DNA of 64,000 nucleotides from Rhodanobacter ginsengisoli (GTDB lineage: Bacteria; Pseudomonadota; Gammaproteobacteria; Xanthomonadales; Rhodanobacteraceae), in the NCBI RefSeq assembly GCF_042657065.1, contig NZ_JBHSNF010000002.1:496001-560000 (forward strand), written 5' to 3'. Under the pieces are notes generated by a model. It ran no database searches. It was given only the letters and a program-made list of their open reading frames with translations, and was not told the origin of the DNA. The translations under genes and the position numbers were made by a program. Shown here one piece after another: positions 17,228 to 29,335 of this stretch. Positions within the stretch are counted from its first letter, which is position 1; every line of letters starts with the position of its first letter.

Positions 17228-17743
17228 ATGCGTACTCGTCCGGTTTCGAAGTTGATCCGGCTCGCCCTGCCCGCCGTCCTGCTGACGCTGGCGGCCTGCG
17301 CACCGGCGCCGATCTACAAGACCAGCGGCGCCGCGGTCATCGCGACCCCCGCCCAGGTGGCGCAGACGCCAGAGCGCTACAGCAACGGCGAGGTGATCTG
17401 GGGTGGCCGCATCGTGCGCGTCAACGTGTTCAGCGACCACAGCGAAATCGAGCTGCTGGCCTATCCGCTGGATTCCTCGCAGCGACCCAAGGCAAACGAC
17501 AGCGGCAACGGCCGTTTCATCGCCGTGCTGCATGGCTACGCCGAGCCGCTCGACTACCCTGCCGGCGCCCTGATGACGGTCAGCGGCAAGCTCGACGGCA
17601 GTCGCGCCGGCAAGGTCGGCGAGGCCGACTATGTGTTTCCGCTGGTCGGCGTGGCTCAGTCGCACGTGTGGACGCCCGCCGAAATGGCCAAGGGTCGCAA
17701 CAACGTCCACTTCGGTGTGGGCGTGGGTATCGGGATCCATTGA
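17228..17743 (+). CDS. slp: Slp family outer-membrane lipoprotein
   Basis: 171 residues. A signal sequence ends in the lipobox L-A-A-C (Cys at residue 24), so the mature protein is lipid-anchored, probably in the outer membrane. The body matches Slp/YeaY: SNGEVIWGGRIVRV, then HSEIELLAYPLDSSQRP, and GALMTVSGKLDGSRAGKVGEADY. The C-terminus is rich in Gly/His/Val. Slp is a starvation- or stationary-phase-inducible lipoprotein in E. coli; function is unclear. It follows rlmJ by 40 bp with a GGAG ribosome site. Confidence 0.88.
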   Translation: MRTRPVSKLIRLALPAVLLTLAACAPAPIYKTSGAAVIATPAQVAQTPERYSNGEVIWGGRIVRVNVFSDHSEIELLAYPLDSSQRPKANDSGNGRFIAVLHGYAEPLDYPAGALMTVSGKLDGSRAGKVGEADYVFPLVGVAQSHVWTPAEMAKGRNNVHFGVGVGIGIH

Positions 17744-17809
17744 CGACGCCTCGCAAACTCCTGCGCCGCCGGTAAACTGACCGGCCTCATTCGCAAGGAC
17801 CCAAGCCAC

Positions 17810-18721
17810 ATGTCGTCCGGTCAAGCCAATTCCATCAAGGCGATCGTGCTCGCGCTTGGGGCGAACTTCGTCATTTTCGTGGCCAAGCTGATTGCGGCGT
17901 CCATCACCGGCTCCGGCGCGATGATGGCCGAAGCGGTGCACTCGCTGGCCGACTGTGGCAATCAGGGACTGCTGCTGCTCGGCATCCGCCAGGCGAAGCG
18001 GCCACCCTCGGAAGAGTACCCACTGGGCTGGGGCCGCGCGCTGTACTTCTGGTCGTTCCTCGTCGCGATCCTGTTGTTCAGCGTCGGCGGCATGTTCTCG
18101 ATCTACGAGGGCGTGCACAAGCTGACCCATCCGGAACCGTTGAAATGGCCCTGGCTGGCGCTGGGCGTGCTGCTGTTCGGCATCCTTGCCGAAGGCGTCT
18201 CGATGCGCGGCTGCCTGCAGGAAGTAAACAAGGCCCGCGACAACCAGAGCCTGTGGACCTGGTTCCGCGAAACGCGCTCCAGCGAGCTGCTGGTGATCTT
18301 CGGTGAGGACCTGGCCGCCCTCGTCGGGCTGTGCCTGGCCGCGCTCGCCATCGGCGCCACCATGCTCACCGGCAACCTGATGTTCGACGCCGCGGGCACC
18401 ATCGCGATCGGCGTCCTGCTGATCGTGGTGGCCGTACTGGTGGCGATCGAGGTCAAGGCACTGCTGATTGGCCAGGGCATGGAGCCGCGCCGCCGCAACG
18501 CGTTGATGACCTTCCTCGAGCAGCGGCCGGAAGTCGCCGACGTGCTGAACCTGATCACCCTGCAGATGGGCCCGGACGTGATGGTGGCCGTGAAGGCCCG
18601 GATGCAGCCGACCGCCGGCGACCAGCAACTGATCGAGGCGATCAATGCCGTCGAGGCGGCGATGAAGGCCGAGTTCACCGATGTCCGCTGGAGCTTCTTC
18701 GAACCGGATTTCGCGGATTGA
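17810..18721 (+). CDS. Cation diffusion facilitator (ZnT9-like subgroup)
   Basis: 303 residues with six membrane spans and a cytoplasmic C-terminal domain (from about 210: RRRNALMTFLEQRPEVADVLN). The second span has HSLADCGNQ, matching the H-x-x-x-D half of the metal site. In the fifth span the usual H-x-x-x-D is replaced by FGEDLAALVGL, the E-D-x-A-A form I associate with SLC30A9-type proteins. CDF proteins exchange Zn, Fe or Mn for protons; the altered site makes the metal uncertain. A hairpin with four Ts follows the stop, so it likely ends its own transcript. Confidence 0.88.
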   Translation: MSSGQANSIKAIVLALGANFVIFVAKLIAASITGSGAMMAEAVHSLADCGNQGLLLLGIRQAKRPPSEEYPLGWGRALYFWSFLVAILLFSVGGMFSIYEGVHKLTHPEPLKWPWLALGVLLFGILAEGVSMRGCLQEVNKARDNQSLWTWFRETRSSELLVIFGEDLAALVGLCLAALAIGATMLTGNLMFDAAGTIAIGVLLIVVAVLVAIEVKALLIGQGMEPRRRNALMTFLEQRPEVADVLNLITLQMGPDVMVAVKARMQPTAGDQQLIEAINAVEAAMKAEFTDVRWSFFEPDFAD

Positions 18722-19032
18722 CTGGCGGCACGGCGCGGGAATCCCGCGTTTTCGACCGGTATTTGCGGGTCATGCCGGGGATTTCAGGCAATGGAGCGCC
18801 TGGCCGGGGCGGTGCCTCCCCAAAGCGGCCCCAGTTCACAACTCCAAAACGTCGTCAAACTGGAGCAGGAGCTGTTGCGCCGCCGCTGAGGTATCTTTAA
18901 GGAACAAAGATGAACGAATCGCGCGCATGGGGCCGGCTTTCGATAGACTCGGCAAATCGGCCAGATTGTGCCGCTGGCACAATATTGAAAATAAAGGGTC
19001 AGCAAGCACAAGTCGCCAGCGAGGGAATCCGC
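18722..19032. other. Intergenic stretch between the CDF transporter and MASE1 genes
   Basis: Holds the CDF terminator at its left end and otherwise AT-richer sequence before the MASE1 gene (for example 18981-18998). An open frame begins at 18910, but its first 40 codons do not look coding. No gene is supported here. Confidence 0.6.
18734..18752 (+). terminator. Rho-independent terminator of the CDF gene
   Basis: CGCGGG-AAT-CCCGCG followed directly by TTTT, 13 bp after the CDF stop. Short loop and short T-run, but the layout is classical. Confidence 0.6.
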
Positions 19033-20664
19033 ATGAGGGGTGGGACAATGCAGAAGGGGTTCAGGGGGGAGGCCTGGCTTCGACACATCGCAGTGGCGGT
19101 GATCTATGGCCTTGCGGTAACACTGCTACGGCAGCTCTCGATTTCGCACTGGATGATCCTGAGCGGGCTGTATCTGAGCGTGCTGCTGCTCATGCGCTAT
19201 CGATATTGGCCTGCGCTGATGCTGGGCGAGGCTGCATCCGTAGCCCACTTCAGCTACGTGTGTGCCGATCAACTGGGCTTGGCTTGGGCCCTGTTCAACG
19301 TCATACCAACACTGCTTTTCATCATCCCTATCGCATACTGGGCACGTGAGCGTGGGCGTTTGTTTGCGCACCCCCGCAATGTGAATATGGGTACGTTGCT
19401 GCTATGCGCGCTGATCGCTGCATGTGTCATGACTTTGAGAAGTCTCGCAGCGCTGACGATCACCAAACTGCCTGCCGGTTATCCTCCGATCGACTACCAG
19501 CAACTGGCGGCGAGATGGTTGCTTGGCGATTATCTCGGCATCCTGACCATCACGCCACTCGCGTTGTTCGTCTACCAGGAAATCACTCATTCCACTTGGG
19601 CTAACCTCAGACGCCGTTTGGCGGAGAGCCGACTGCTGCTGGAAAGTGCCTGCATCCTGCTGCCTGCCTTGGGGTTCCTGGTGTGGATCGGATTGAACGC
19701 GGCGCCCGGCACGCAAACCCGGCAAATCGCACAAATCGCGATGTTCCTGCCCATCGTTTGGCTTGCCCTGCGTCACGGCTGGCACGGCGCCGCCGTCGGC
19801 GGTACCGCGGCCAGCCTGGCCATCCTCATGTTGATGCCGCATCGCTACGACAACGACACGATCCAGGCCGAGATCGTGATTGCCTTCGTGATGTCGACGA
19901 TGCTGCTCATGGGAGCCCGTATCGCGGCGCTTGACCGGCACGCGCAGACCGAACGAACCGACCTGCGCATGACCTTGGCGCTGGCCCAGCGCAATGTCCA
20001 GATGGGCGAGATGCAGTTGCGAATGACCGCCCAGGCGCTGGAGCAGATCCGCGATGCCGTCCAATCCGTTTGCCTGATGATGACGAGCCGGCTCCGGTTG
20101 CTGCATTCGGCCATCGACGATCGCAATTACCACCGCCTGGCGCTGGTTGCGCAGGACCAGTTGTTCGGGTTGGCGGACAGCCTTTACCCCGTCACCTGGC
20201 AGGAAAAAGGCGTATCGGCGGCGCTGCGCGAAGGCCAGATTCCCCGCGCCCTCGACCGGGCCGGCATCCGGTACTGGTGCGATCTGCGCTGCGAACTGGA
20301 CGGACTGTCACCCAACTTGCACCTGGCGATCTATCGCCTGGTGTGCGAGGCCATTGCCGACGCCTGCGCCAGGAAAAGCGCCACCGAGATCGGAGTTCGC
20401 CTGCGCTGCGGTGAACGTAACGGTCGCCGGTGGGTTGTCTTGCGGCTGATCTTTCGGGCCGATCCAGCCCGTCTGCGTAGCGTGCCATGGGACGAATTGC
20501 TGCCCCGCGTGATGCCGGCAAGCAGCGGCCGCGGCTTTCATTCGATCCAGGATCGGGCTGCCACGTTCGAAGGCAAGGCGCGCGAGCGCGCCCTGCCTGA
20601 TGGACGACGGATCAGTGTATTGCTGCTTGACCCGGAAAAGACCAGCGATGCTGAAATCCACTGA
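19033..20664 (+). CDS. MASE1-domain membrane protein with degenerate NarX/HPK7-like kinase region
   Basis: 543 residues from the ATG at 19033 (AGGGA upstream); an ATG at 19048, also with AGGGG, is equally possible. The first ~300 residues form eight or so hydrophobic spans of the MASE1 sensor type (WMILSGLYLSVLLLMRYRYWPALMLGEA; LLGDYLGILTITPLALFVY). A coiled linker leads to a module laid out like an HPK7 histidine kinase: a helix pair ending GLADSLYPVTWQEKGVSAAL, an N-box-like YRLVCEAIADACARKSATE, and a G-box-like SSGRGFHSIQDRAATF. The phospho-accepting His expected in the helix pair is absent (LEQIRDAVQSVC), and the N-box Asn is Asp. It probably does not autophosphorylate. No response regulator is adjacent. 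Confidence 0.75.
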   Translation: MRGGTMQKGFRGEAWLRHIAVAVIYGLAVTLLRQLSISHWMILSGLYLSVLLLMRYRYWPALMLGEAASVAHFSYVCADQLGLAWALFNVIPTLLFIIPIAYWARERGRLFAHPRNVNMGTLLLCALIAACVMTLRSLAALTITKLPAGYPPIDYQQLAARWLLGDYLGILTITPLALFVYQEITHSTWANLRRRLAESRLLLESACILLPALGFLVWIGLNAAPGTQTRQIAQIAMFLPIVWLALRHGWHGAAVGGTAASLAILMLMPHRYDNDTIQAEIVIAFVMSTMLLMGARIAALDRHAQTERTDLRMTLALAQRNVQMGEMQLRMTAQALEQIRDAVQSVCLMMTSRLRLLHSAIDDRNYHRLALVAQDQLFGLADSLYPVTWQEKGVSAALREGQIPRALDRAGIRYWCDLRCELDGLSPNLHLAIYRLVCEAIADACARKSATEIGVRLRCGERNGRRWVVLRLIFRADPARLRSVPWDELLPRVMPASSGRGFHSIQDRAATFEGKARERALPDGRRISVLLLDPEKTSDAEIH

Positions 20665-20689
20665 TCTTTGCCGACTCTGAGATCAGCGG

Positions 20690-21145
20690 TTATTGCCGGC
20701 CGTTGTTGCACTCGATCGGATCACAGGCCATCGCGTTCAACAGCACCGTGCCATTGCTCAAGGGCGTGGCCGTCACCGTCGTGGTGGTGTCCTGATAAAC
20801 CGTTGATGGACTGGCCACTGGCGTGGCAGTCGTCGGGCTGGCCGCCGGCTCCTGCGGGGTCGCGACCAACTGCGAGAACCGACCGATGGGCAAGGTGATG
20901 AACTGCCCGTTGACGGTGCCGACGGCACCCAGCACATTGCCGTTGATGTCGTTGATCTGCACGTACTTGACGCCGCCCAGCATGAACACATAGGCATGCC
21001 AGCCTGGATTCGGACTGACGTCGACGGTATTCGGCCAGGATTGCCCGAGCCCCATGGCCGGCGGGCTATCAGCCAATGCTGAGGTGGACAGAGCGATCGC
21101 CATAACACCGGCAAGGGCCACGCGGCGGGACAGATTCTTGAACAT
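20690..21145 (-). CDS. Hypothetical exported protein
   Basis: 151 residues from the ATG at 21145, which has GGGGAAG upstream and starts a clean signal peptide (KNLSRRVALAGVMAIALSTSALA). The mature part begins with a compact beta-looking region (GWHAYVFMLGGVKYVQINDINGNVLGAVGTVNGQFITLPIGRF) and ends in a Thr/Ser/Pro-rich low-complexity tail with two cysteines (ACDPIECNNGRQ). I do not recognise a family. It converges with the MASE1 gene, whose stop is 25 bp away. Confidence 0.65.
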   Translation of the reverse strand: MFKNLSRRVALAGVMAIALSTSALADSPPAMGLGQSWPNTVDVSPNPGWHAYVFMLGGVKYVQINDINGNVLGAVGTVNGQFITLPIGRFSQLVATPQEPAASPTTATPVASPSTVYQDTTTTVTATPLSNGTVLLNAMACDPIECNNGRQ

Positions 21146-21473
21146 GGTGCTTCCCCTTAGCTGTAGAGTGGGTGTTGCCCGAAGAATGTAGCATTCCGGG
21201 ACCGCGCGCAGGGCCGCAAAGCGTGGCGCAGCGCACGAACCGGAGGCGATCGGGCAGGACTTTGCTCGATGATCCGGCCAGATGTCCGCTGGCTGGCCGC
21301 CGTCGGCACGATCCGCTTGATTGCCATCCAGGCGCGCGCTCAAGCCAGTTTCGCCGGGCAGCACAGGCTCCGGCAGACAAACCTCCGGCGCCCATGGGCT
21401 CCATCGGTGAACACCGACGGCACGCTACAATCAACGCCGGCAATCCCGCCAACCCCGATCATCCAGTCCCCGC
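21146..21473. other. Divergent intergenic region
   Basis: 328 bp between the exported protein (minus) and the DUF2058 gene (plus). A TACAAT at 21426-21431 is a possible -10 for the DUF2058 gene, with only a weak -35. Nothing else was recognised. Confidence 0.5.
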
Positions 21474-22013
21474 ATGCGCAATCCCCTGCAAGAACAACTG
21501 CTCAAGGCTGGCCTGGTCAAGAAGAACCAGGTCGCGAAGGTGGTGCGCGAGCAGGCGGCGCAGCGCAAGGGGACCAAACCGGCACCGCCCAGTGCCGAAC
21601 AGGTTGATGCCCAGAAGCTGCAGGTGGAACGGGCCGAGCGCGATCGCGCACTGGCGGCCGAGCGCAACGCGCAGGCGCGCGTGAACGAAGCCCATGCGCA
21701 GATCCGGCAGATTGTCGACGTGCACAAGATCAAGCGTGAAGGCGAGCTCGTGTACCGCTTCACCGATGGTGACCGGATCAAGGACCTGCTGGTCAACGAG
21801 TCGCTGCGTGCTCAGCTGGCCAGTGGCGTGCTGGTGATCGTGCGCCACGACGCGGGTTACGAGTTGCTGCCGCGCATTGCAGCCGACAAGGTCTACGATC
21901 GCGACGCCTCGATGATCGTGCTCGATCACGGCCGGGCACCGGCTGGTGAGCCCGGCAACGAGGACGACGAGTATTACCGGCAATTCCAGGTGCCGGACGA
22001 CCTGACCTGGTAG
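21474..22013 (+). CDS. DUF2058 domain-containing protein (YaiL family)
   Basis: 179 residues, the standard length. MRNPLQEQLLKAGLVKKNQVAKV is the conserved N-terminus of the family, followed by a charged, coiled-coil-prone region (about residues 35-75, Ala/Arg/Glu-rich) and the conserved EGELVYRFTDGDRIKDLLV and YELLPRIAADKVYDRD. E. coli YaiL is annotated as a nucleoprotein/polyprotein-like protein; its function is not established. It converges with the VOC gene, stop codons 4 bp apart. Confidence 0.93.
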   Translation: MRNPLQEQLLKAGLVKKNQVAKVVREQAAQRKGTKPAPPSAEQVDAQKLQVERAERDRALAAERNAQARVNEAHAQIRQIVDVHKIKREGELVYRFTDGDRIKDLLVNESLRAQLASGVLVIVRHDAGYELLPRIAADKVYDRDASMIVLDHGRAPAGEPGNEDDEYYRQFQVPDDLTW

Positions 22014-22017
22014 CGCG

Positions 22018-22410
22018 TCAGCTCTTCAGCTCCAGCAGATCCCAACCGTTGCCATACAGATCCTCGAACACGGCGACGGTACCGTACGCCTCGTGCCGCG
22101 GCTCTTCGCGAAAGTGCACCCCTCGCTCGCGCATGCGCCGCCAATCGCGCTGAAAATCGTCGGTGTGCAGCAACAGGAACACGCGGCCGCCGGCCTGGTT
22201 GCCGACACGCGAGGCTTGTTCGTCGCCCTTCGCCCTGGCCAGCAACAGGCGGGTCTCGCGCGAACCGGGTGGTGCCAGCAGCACCCACCGCTTGCCGCCG
22301 CCCATGTCGGTGTCCTCGATCAATTCGAAGCCAAGCGCTCGCGTATACCAGGCGATCGCTTCGTCGTAGTCGGCGACCAGCAGCGCCAAAGCGCCGATAT
22401 GCTGTTTCAT
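22018..22410 (-). CDS. VOC (glyoxalase/bleomycin resistance) family protein
   Basis: 130 residues, one beta-alpha-beta-beta-beta pair of each half. IGALALLVADYDEAIAWYTRALGFELIEDTD is the typical opening of a VOC protein, and AVFEDLYGNGWDLLELK carries the C-terminal metal-ligand Glu pattern (DxxGNxWxLLE). Such proteins act as lyases, dioxygenases or antibiotic-binding proteins; activity cannot be told. Its start overlaps the YjbR gene by 4 bp, so the two are co-expressed. Confidence 0.9.
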   Translation of the reverse strand: MKQHIGALALLVADYDEAIAWYTRALGFELIEDTDMGGGKRWVLLAPPGSRETRLLLARAKGDEQASRVGNQAGGRVFLLLHTDDFQRDWRRMRERGVHFREEPRHEAYGTVAVFEDLYGNGWDLLELKS

Positions 22411-22808
22411 GGTTGACCTGTTTCGCGGGGCGGCAACGGCGCCAGTGCCCTCTGCAGTTTACGGGTAAGCCTCGAGCGCACCAGCGCATACGAGTCGCGG
22501 AGGAACGCTTCCAGCTCGGCCCTGCCGAAGCGTTGCGGCTCGAGAATCGAAACCCAGTGCGCCCTTGCCAAATAGGGTGCCGGAATGATGCCGGGCTGAT
22601 CGGTGAGTTCCAGGAAGCGCTCGTCCGCCACCTTGAACGACAGCCGGCCACCCTCGCTACCGTCCGAGGGTGTCACCGCAAACATCTTGCCGCCGACGCT
22701 GAGCACCAGGTTATTTCCCCATTTCATGTCACGGGTCACGCCGGGCCAGTGGCCACAAAACGCTTCCAGCTGGACGGCCGTGAGGCCAACGGCAGGCTTG
22801 CGGGACAT
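22407..22808 (-). CDS. MmcQ/YjbR family protein
   Basis: 133 residues from the ATG at 22808 (GAGGAA upstream); the frame extends to 22991 but those residues look non-coding. FCGHWPGVTRDMKWGNNLVLSVGGKMFAV and the later ADERFLELTDQPGIIPAPYLARAHWV are the hallmarks of the YjbR double-wing fold (CyaY-like). These proteins are often annotated as DNA-binding, with little evidence. It is first of a two-gene unit with the VOC gene. Confidence 0.9.
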   Translation of the reverse strand: MSRKPAVGLTAVQLEAFCGHWPGVTRDMKWGNNLVLSVGGKMFAVTPSDGSEGGRLSFKVADERFLELTDQPGIIPAPYLARAHWVSILEPQRFGRAELEAFLRDSYALVRSRLTRKLQRALAPLPPRETGQP

Positions 22809-23005
22809 GCGCTGTTCCTCGGGTCTTCGGCGCACATTGTGCGCATAACCGAGCTCATTGTCTGCCATCGTGCGCACATCACCCGCTGCACGAGGGCCCG
22901 GCGAGGCGTTCGGGAAGCGCTGCGTCGATGCGACAGCATGTCCGGGAACAGGCCATTGCAAAATTATGTTGCATTGCACACAATACGCCAAAGTACGGAG
23001 CCACC

Positions 23006-23611
23006 ATGATCCCCGCCATCGACTTTTCAGCCCCTTCCCGCCATGCCACGCTGCCTCCGCGAAGTAGCGAACGCTTTGCTCGTCCGCGTGTGTCGCCCAC
23101 GCCGCGCGGGGAGCAGGTGCGAATTCAGGACGGACGCGAACTGGTGCTGCGTGCGATCGAACCGGGTGACGTGGCCTCGATGCAGCGCTGTTTCACGCGC
23201 CTGTCGCCCGAGGAAATCCGGCGCCGGTTCCTGCACGCGATGTCCCAGTTGCCGGCACCGATGGCCCAGCGCCTGTGCCGTATCGACCCGGCACTGGAGA
23301 CCGCTTACGTGTTGATGGACGAGTCGGTGCAGCCCGCGGAAATGCGCGGAGTGGGCCGAATCTATGTCGACGAGGCCACCGACAGCGCCGAGTTCTCGGT
23401 GCTGGTGGAGCACGACTGGACCCATCTCGGCCTCGGCGCGTTGCTCATGGAGCACCTGGTCGAGGACTGCCGCCGCCGCGGCCTCGCCGAAATCTGGGGC
23501 TATGTGCTGCAGGAAAACCGGCCGATGCTGCAGCTGTGTCATCAACTGGGTTTCTCCCAGCGGCTGATCCCGGACGAACCGGGCGTGGCGTTGATCACGC
23601 TCAAGCTCTGA
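23006..23611 (+). CDS. GNAT family N-acetyltransferase
   Basis: 201 residues from the ATG at 23006 (CGGAG upstream). The GNAT domain spans about residues 45-200: LVLRAIEPGDVASMQRCFTRLSPEEIRRRF, then EFSVLVEHDWTHLGLGALLMEHLVEDCRRRGL with the acetyl-CoA loop (H-L-G-L-G-A-L-L) and LQENRPMLQLCHQLGF. The pattern (SPEEIRRRF... VEHDWxxxGLG) is that of the C-terminal acetyltransferase domain of Pat/Pka-type protein lysine acetyltransferases, here as a stand-alone domain. Whether it modifies proteins is unproven. mfd follows 115 bp downstream. Confidence 0.88.
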   Translation: MIPAIDFSAPSRHATLPPRSSERFARPRVSPTPRGEQVRIQDGRELVLRAIEPGDVASMQRCFTRLSPEEIRRRFLHAMSQLPAPMAQRLCRIDPALETAYVLMDESVQPAEMRGVGRIYVDEATDSAEFSVLVEHDWTHLGLGALLMEHLVEDCRRRGLAEIWGYVLQENRPMLQLCHQLGFSQRLIPDEPGVALITLKL

Positions 23612-23726
23612 CCGGGCCGGACACCGAGGCCGATCGAAACAGTCCCGGCCTGCCGGGATTGTCGCGTTACACTTGCCCGCTTTCCCCGGCGCGGCTTGAT
23701 GGCGGTGCCCTGAACATGCGCTCTCT

Positions 23727-27212
<3,486 letters not shown>

Positions 27213-27553
27213 CCTCCCCTGCGCAGGAGGATCGACGCGGCCCGGCCGACCCGGCAACGACCTTGAAGATGCCGCTGCGTGTCCTGACCGGACCCGGGAA
27301 GGCACACCGCGGACGGGCTCACGGCTGACCGGCAGTGAGCAGGCACAAGCCGCGCCGCACAGACATCCGTATTGGCACGCTGCATGCAACGCATGGGTGC
27401 AGGGTATATTACGGTTTGGGCTGCCAGGCCTTTGGGTAGTGGACCACGAGCAGCGTTGTCGGCACGACAGCGGACCTGTGTTCACCGCCCCGGCAAGTCG
27501 ACCCAACGTTAAAAGGCAATCCCGTGCGAGCATCGCAAAAGGGAGACAGGCGA
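27213..27553. other. Intergenic region before the diguanylate cyclase gene
   Basis: 341 bp with no supported gene. It carries the candidate sigma-54 promoter at 27372-27388 and leaves a leader of about 150 bases before the cyclase start. Confidence 0.55.
27372..27388 (+). promoter_or_regulatory. Candidate sigma-54 (-24/-12) promoter
   Basis: TTGGCACGCTGCATGCA has GG at 27374-27375 and GC at 27386-27387 with exactly ten bases between, and matches TGGCACG-N4-TTGCA at all but one of the fixed positions. The predicted transcript would start near 27399, upstream of the diguanylate cyclase. No enhancer site was identified. Confidence 0.55.
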
Positions 27554-29308
27554 ATGGAGAGGCTGATCACACTATCGACACCAGATCGCCGTTGGCGGCT
27601 TTGGTGCGGTCTTGTGCTCGGCTTGTTTTGCTGGGGAATGGGTGTCGCCCACGCCGTCACGCCACTGAATGGGGCCTGGCGCGTGGCCGCCCCGGGAGAC
27701 ACCAGGCAGTCGGTGCTGGCCGAGTACCGCGCCGGCAAGTTGAAGAGCTTCGACCCTGCCCTGCTGGAACGCTTTCCGCGCGGCTCCACCGGTAGCTGGG
27801 TCGTGATTGCGCCTCAACCGCCCTGGGACAATGGCGAGCGCGTGCTCACGATCTACCCGCCGTCCATGGGCAGCGTCACGGTCGTGACCGACCATCAATC
27901 CGATACATTGGCGTTGGACGACTTCAGCTCGCCCATGCACGGACATGGTCGACTGGCCTGGCGGGTTCCCTCAACCCTGCCGGCATCCGCCCCGATCCTG
28001 CTGAAGTTCGAACCCTCGCCGACACTGAGTGCACCGGTGCAGTTTCAGCTGCAATCATGGGATGAATACCTGCATCAGGACGCGCAGTGGCTGGTGTTCG
28101 CCAGCGCCTGTTTCGCCGTGATGCTGGCGATGGTGTTGATGGCCATCTGCTTCGCGCTGACGTTGCGCGACGTCACTTTTGCCTGGTACGCCGGTTACAT
28201 CCTGTGTTACGCGCTGATCCAGGGCATCCAGACCGGCTTCCTGTTCCACCCGCTGGACTGGCAGGAGCTGTCAGGCATGGCCCCCATGGTGGGTGCGGCG
28301 GCGGTGGCGTTATCGGTCGCGTTCGCCTCGCTGTTCATGATGCGGTTCTGCGAATTGCAGCGCCATGCGCCGTTGCTGCAGGTACCGATCATTGCGCTGG
28401 CGGTGGGCATGACCCAGCTGGTACTGATGCGCAGCAGCGGGATCGTGCTGCTGGTCGAAGTCGCGCAAACCCTGCTCAACCCGCTGCTGATGATCGGCGC
28501 CGCCCTGCTGCTGGTCGCCGCCATCGTCGCCGCCGCCCGCGGTTCGCGCCAGGCCTGGTTCTTCCTGATCGGCTGGACTCCACTGCTGCTGCTTACCGCG
28601 TTGACCAGCGCACAGGTCGACGGCGCATTTCCCCAGCTGGCCTGGCTCAATGATGCCAGCCTGGCAGGCGGCGCATTCGAAGCAGTGGTGCTGTCGCTGG
28701 GGCTGGCCGACCGCGCGCTGCGGTTGCGCCACGATCATGATTTCGTGCGGGTGCTGGCCGATCACGACGCACTCACCAACGTGCTCAACCGTCGCGCCCT
28801 GAGCGAACGCGCCAGCCTCCTGCTGGCGAGTGGGCCCCCGCGGCCGATCGCGCTGCTGTTTCTCGACCTCGATCATTTCAAGTTGCTCAACGACCATCAC
28901 GGCCACAACGCCGGCGACCGCGCACTGGTCGAGGTGGCCAAGGCGCTGGTGGCCGAACTGCGACCGGGCGACCTGCTCGGCCGCTATGGCGGGGAGGAGT
29001 TCGTGGCCCTGCTCGACGACACCCTGCCGCAACAGGCCATGCACGTGGCGACCCGCCTGTGCCGTCGCGTGCATCGACTGGAAATACCGATCGACGATGG
29101 CTCACAGCTGCTCAGCGTCAGTATCGGCATCGCCATGCGGCAGGATGGCGATGACGTGGAATCATTGGTTGGCCGCGCCGACCAGGCCATGTACGACGCC
29201 AAGCTCAACGGCCGCAACCGGGTCTATCTGTACGCCGACGGCACACCGGTGAACGCCCCGAATCGACCGCGACTGCACGTCGTCGAAAGACGCGGAAACG
29301 ATCGCTGA
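27554..29308 (+). CDS. Membrane diguanylate cyclase (7TMR-DISM + GGDEF)
   Basis: 584 residues from the ATG at 27554 (GGGAGA upstream; an in-frame GTG at 27524 is less likely). A signal peptide precedes a periplasmic DISM-type sensor domain (to ~residue 170), then seven hydrophobic spans (~185-390), and a GGDEF domain. The active-site loop is RYGGEEF with GGEEF at 479-483, and the product-inhibition site RPGD sits at 470-473, five residues ahead, exactly as in PleD. So it should make cyclic di-GMP and be feedback-inhibited. Substrate-handling residues LFLDLDHFKLLND are intact. The ligand of the sensor is unknown. Confidence 0.93.
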   Translation: MERLITLSTPDRRWRLWCGLVLGLFCWGMGVAHAVTPLNGAWRVAAPGDTRQSVLAEYRAGKLKSFDPALLERFPRGSTGSWVVIAPQPPWDNGERVLTIYPPSMGSVTVVTDHQSDTLALDDFSSPMHGHGRLAWRVPSTLPASAPILLKFEPSPTLSAPVQFQLQSWDEYLHQDAQWLVFASACFAVMLAMVLMAICFALTLRDVTFAWYAGYILCYALIQGIQTGFLFHPLDWQELSGMAPMVGAAAVALSVAFASLFMMRFCELQRHAPLLQVPIIALAVGMTQLVLMRSSGIVLLVEVAQTLLNPLLMIGAALLLVAAIVAAARGSRQAWFFLIGWTPLLLLTALTSAQVDGAFPQLAWLNDASLAGGAFEAVVLSLGLADRALRLRHDHDFVRVLADHDALTNVLNRRALSERASLLLASGPPRPIALLFLDLDHFKLLNDHHGHNAGDRALVEVAKALVAELRPGDLLGRYGGEEFVALLDDTLPQQAMHVATRLCRRVHRLEIPIDDGSQLLSVSIGIAMRQDGDDVESLVGRADQAMYDAKLNGRNRVYLYADGTPVNAPNRPRLHVVERRGNDR

Positions 29309-29335
29309 CGCGAACCGGGCGAAGAATGGTCCCGC

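Noticed and set aside
18975..18990. TGGCAC...TTGA as a sigma-54 promoter for the MASE1 gene
   Set aside because: The GG to GC-equivalent spacing is nine, not ten, and the -12 reads GA. Spacing is strict for sigma-54.
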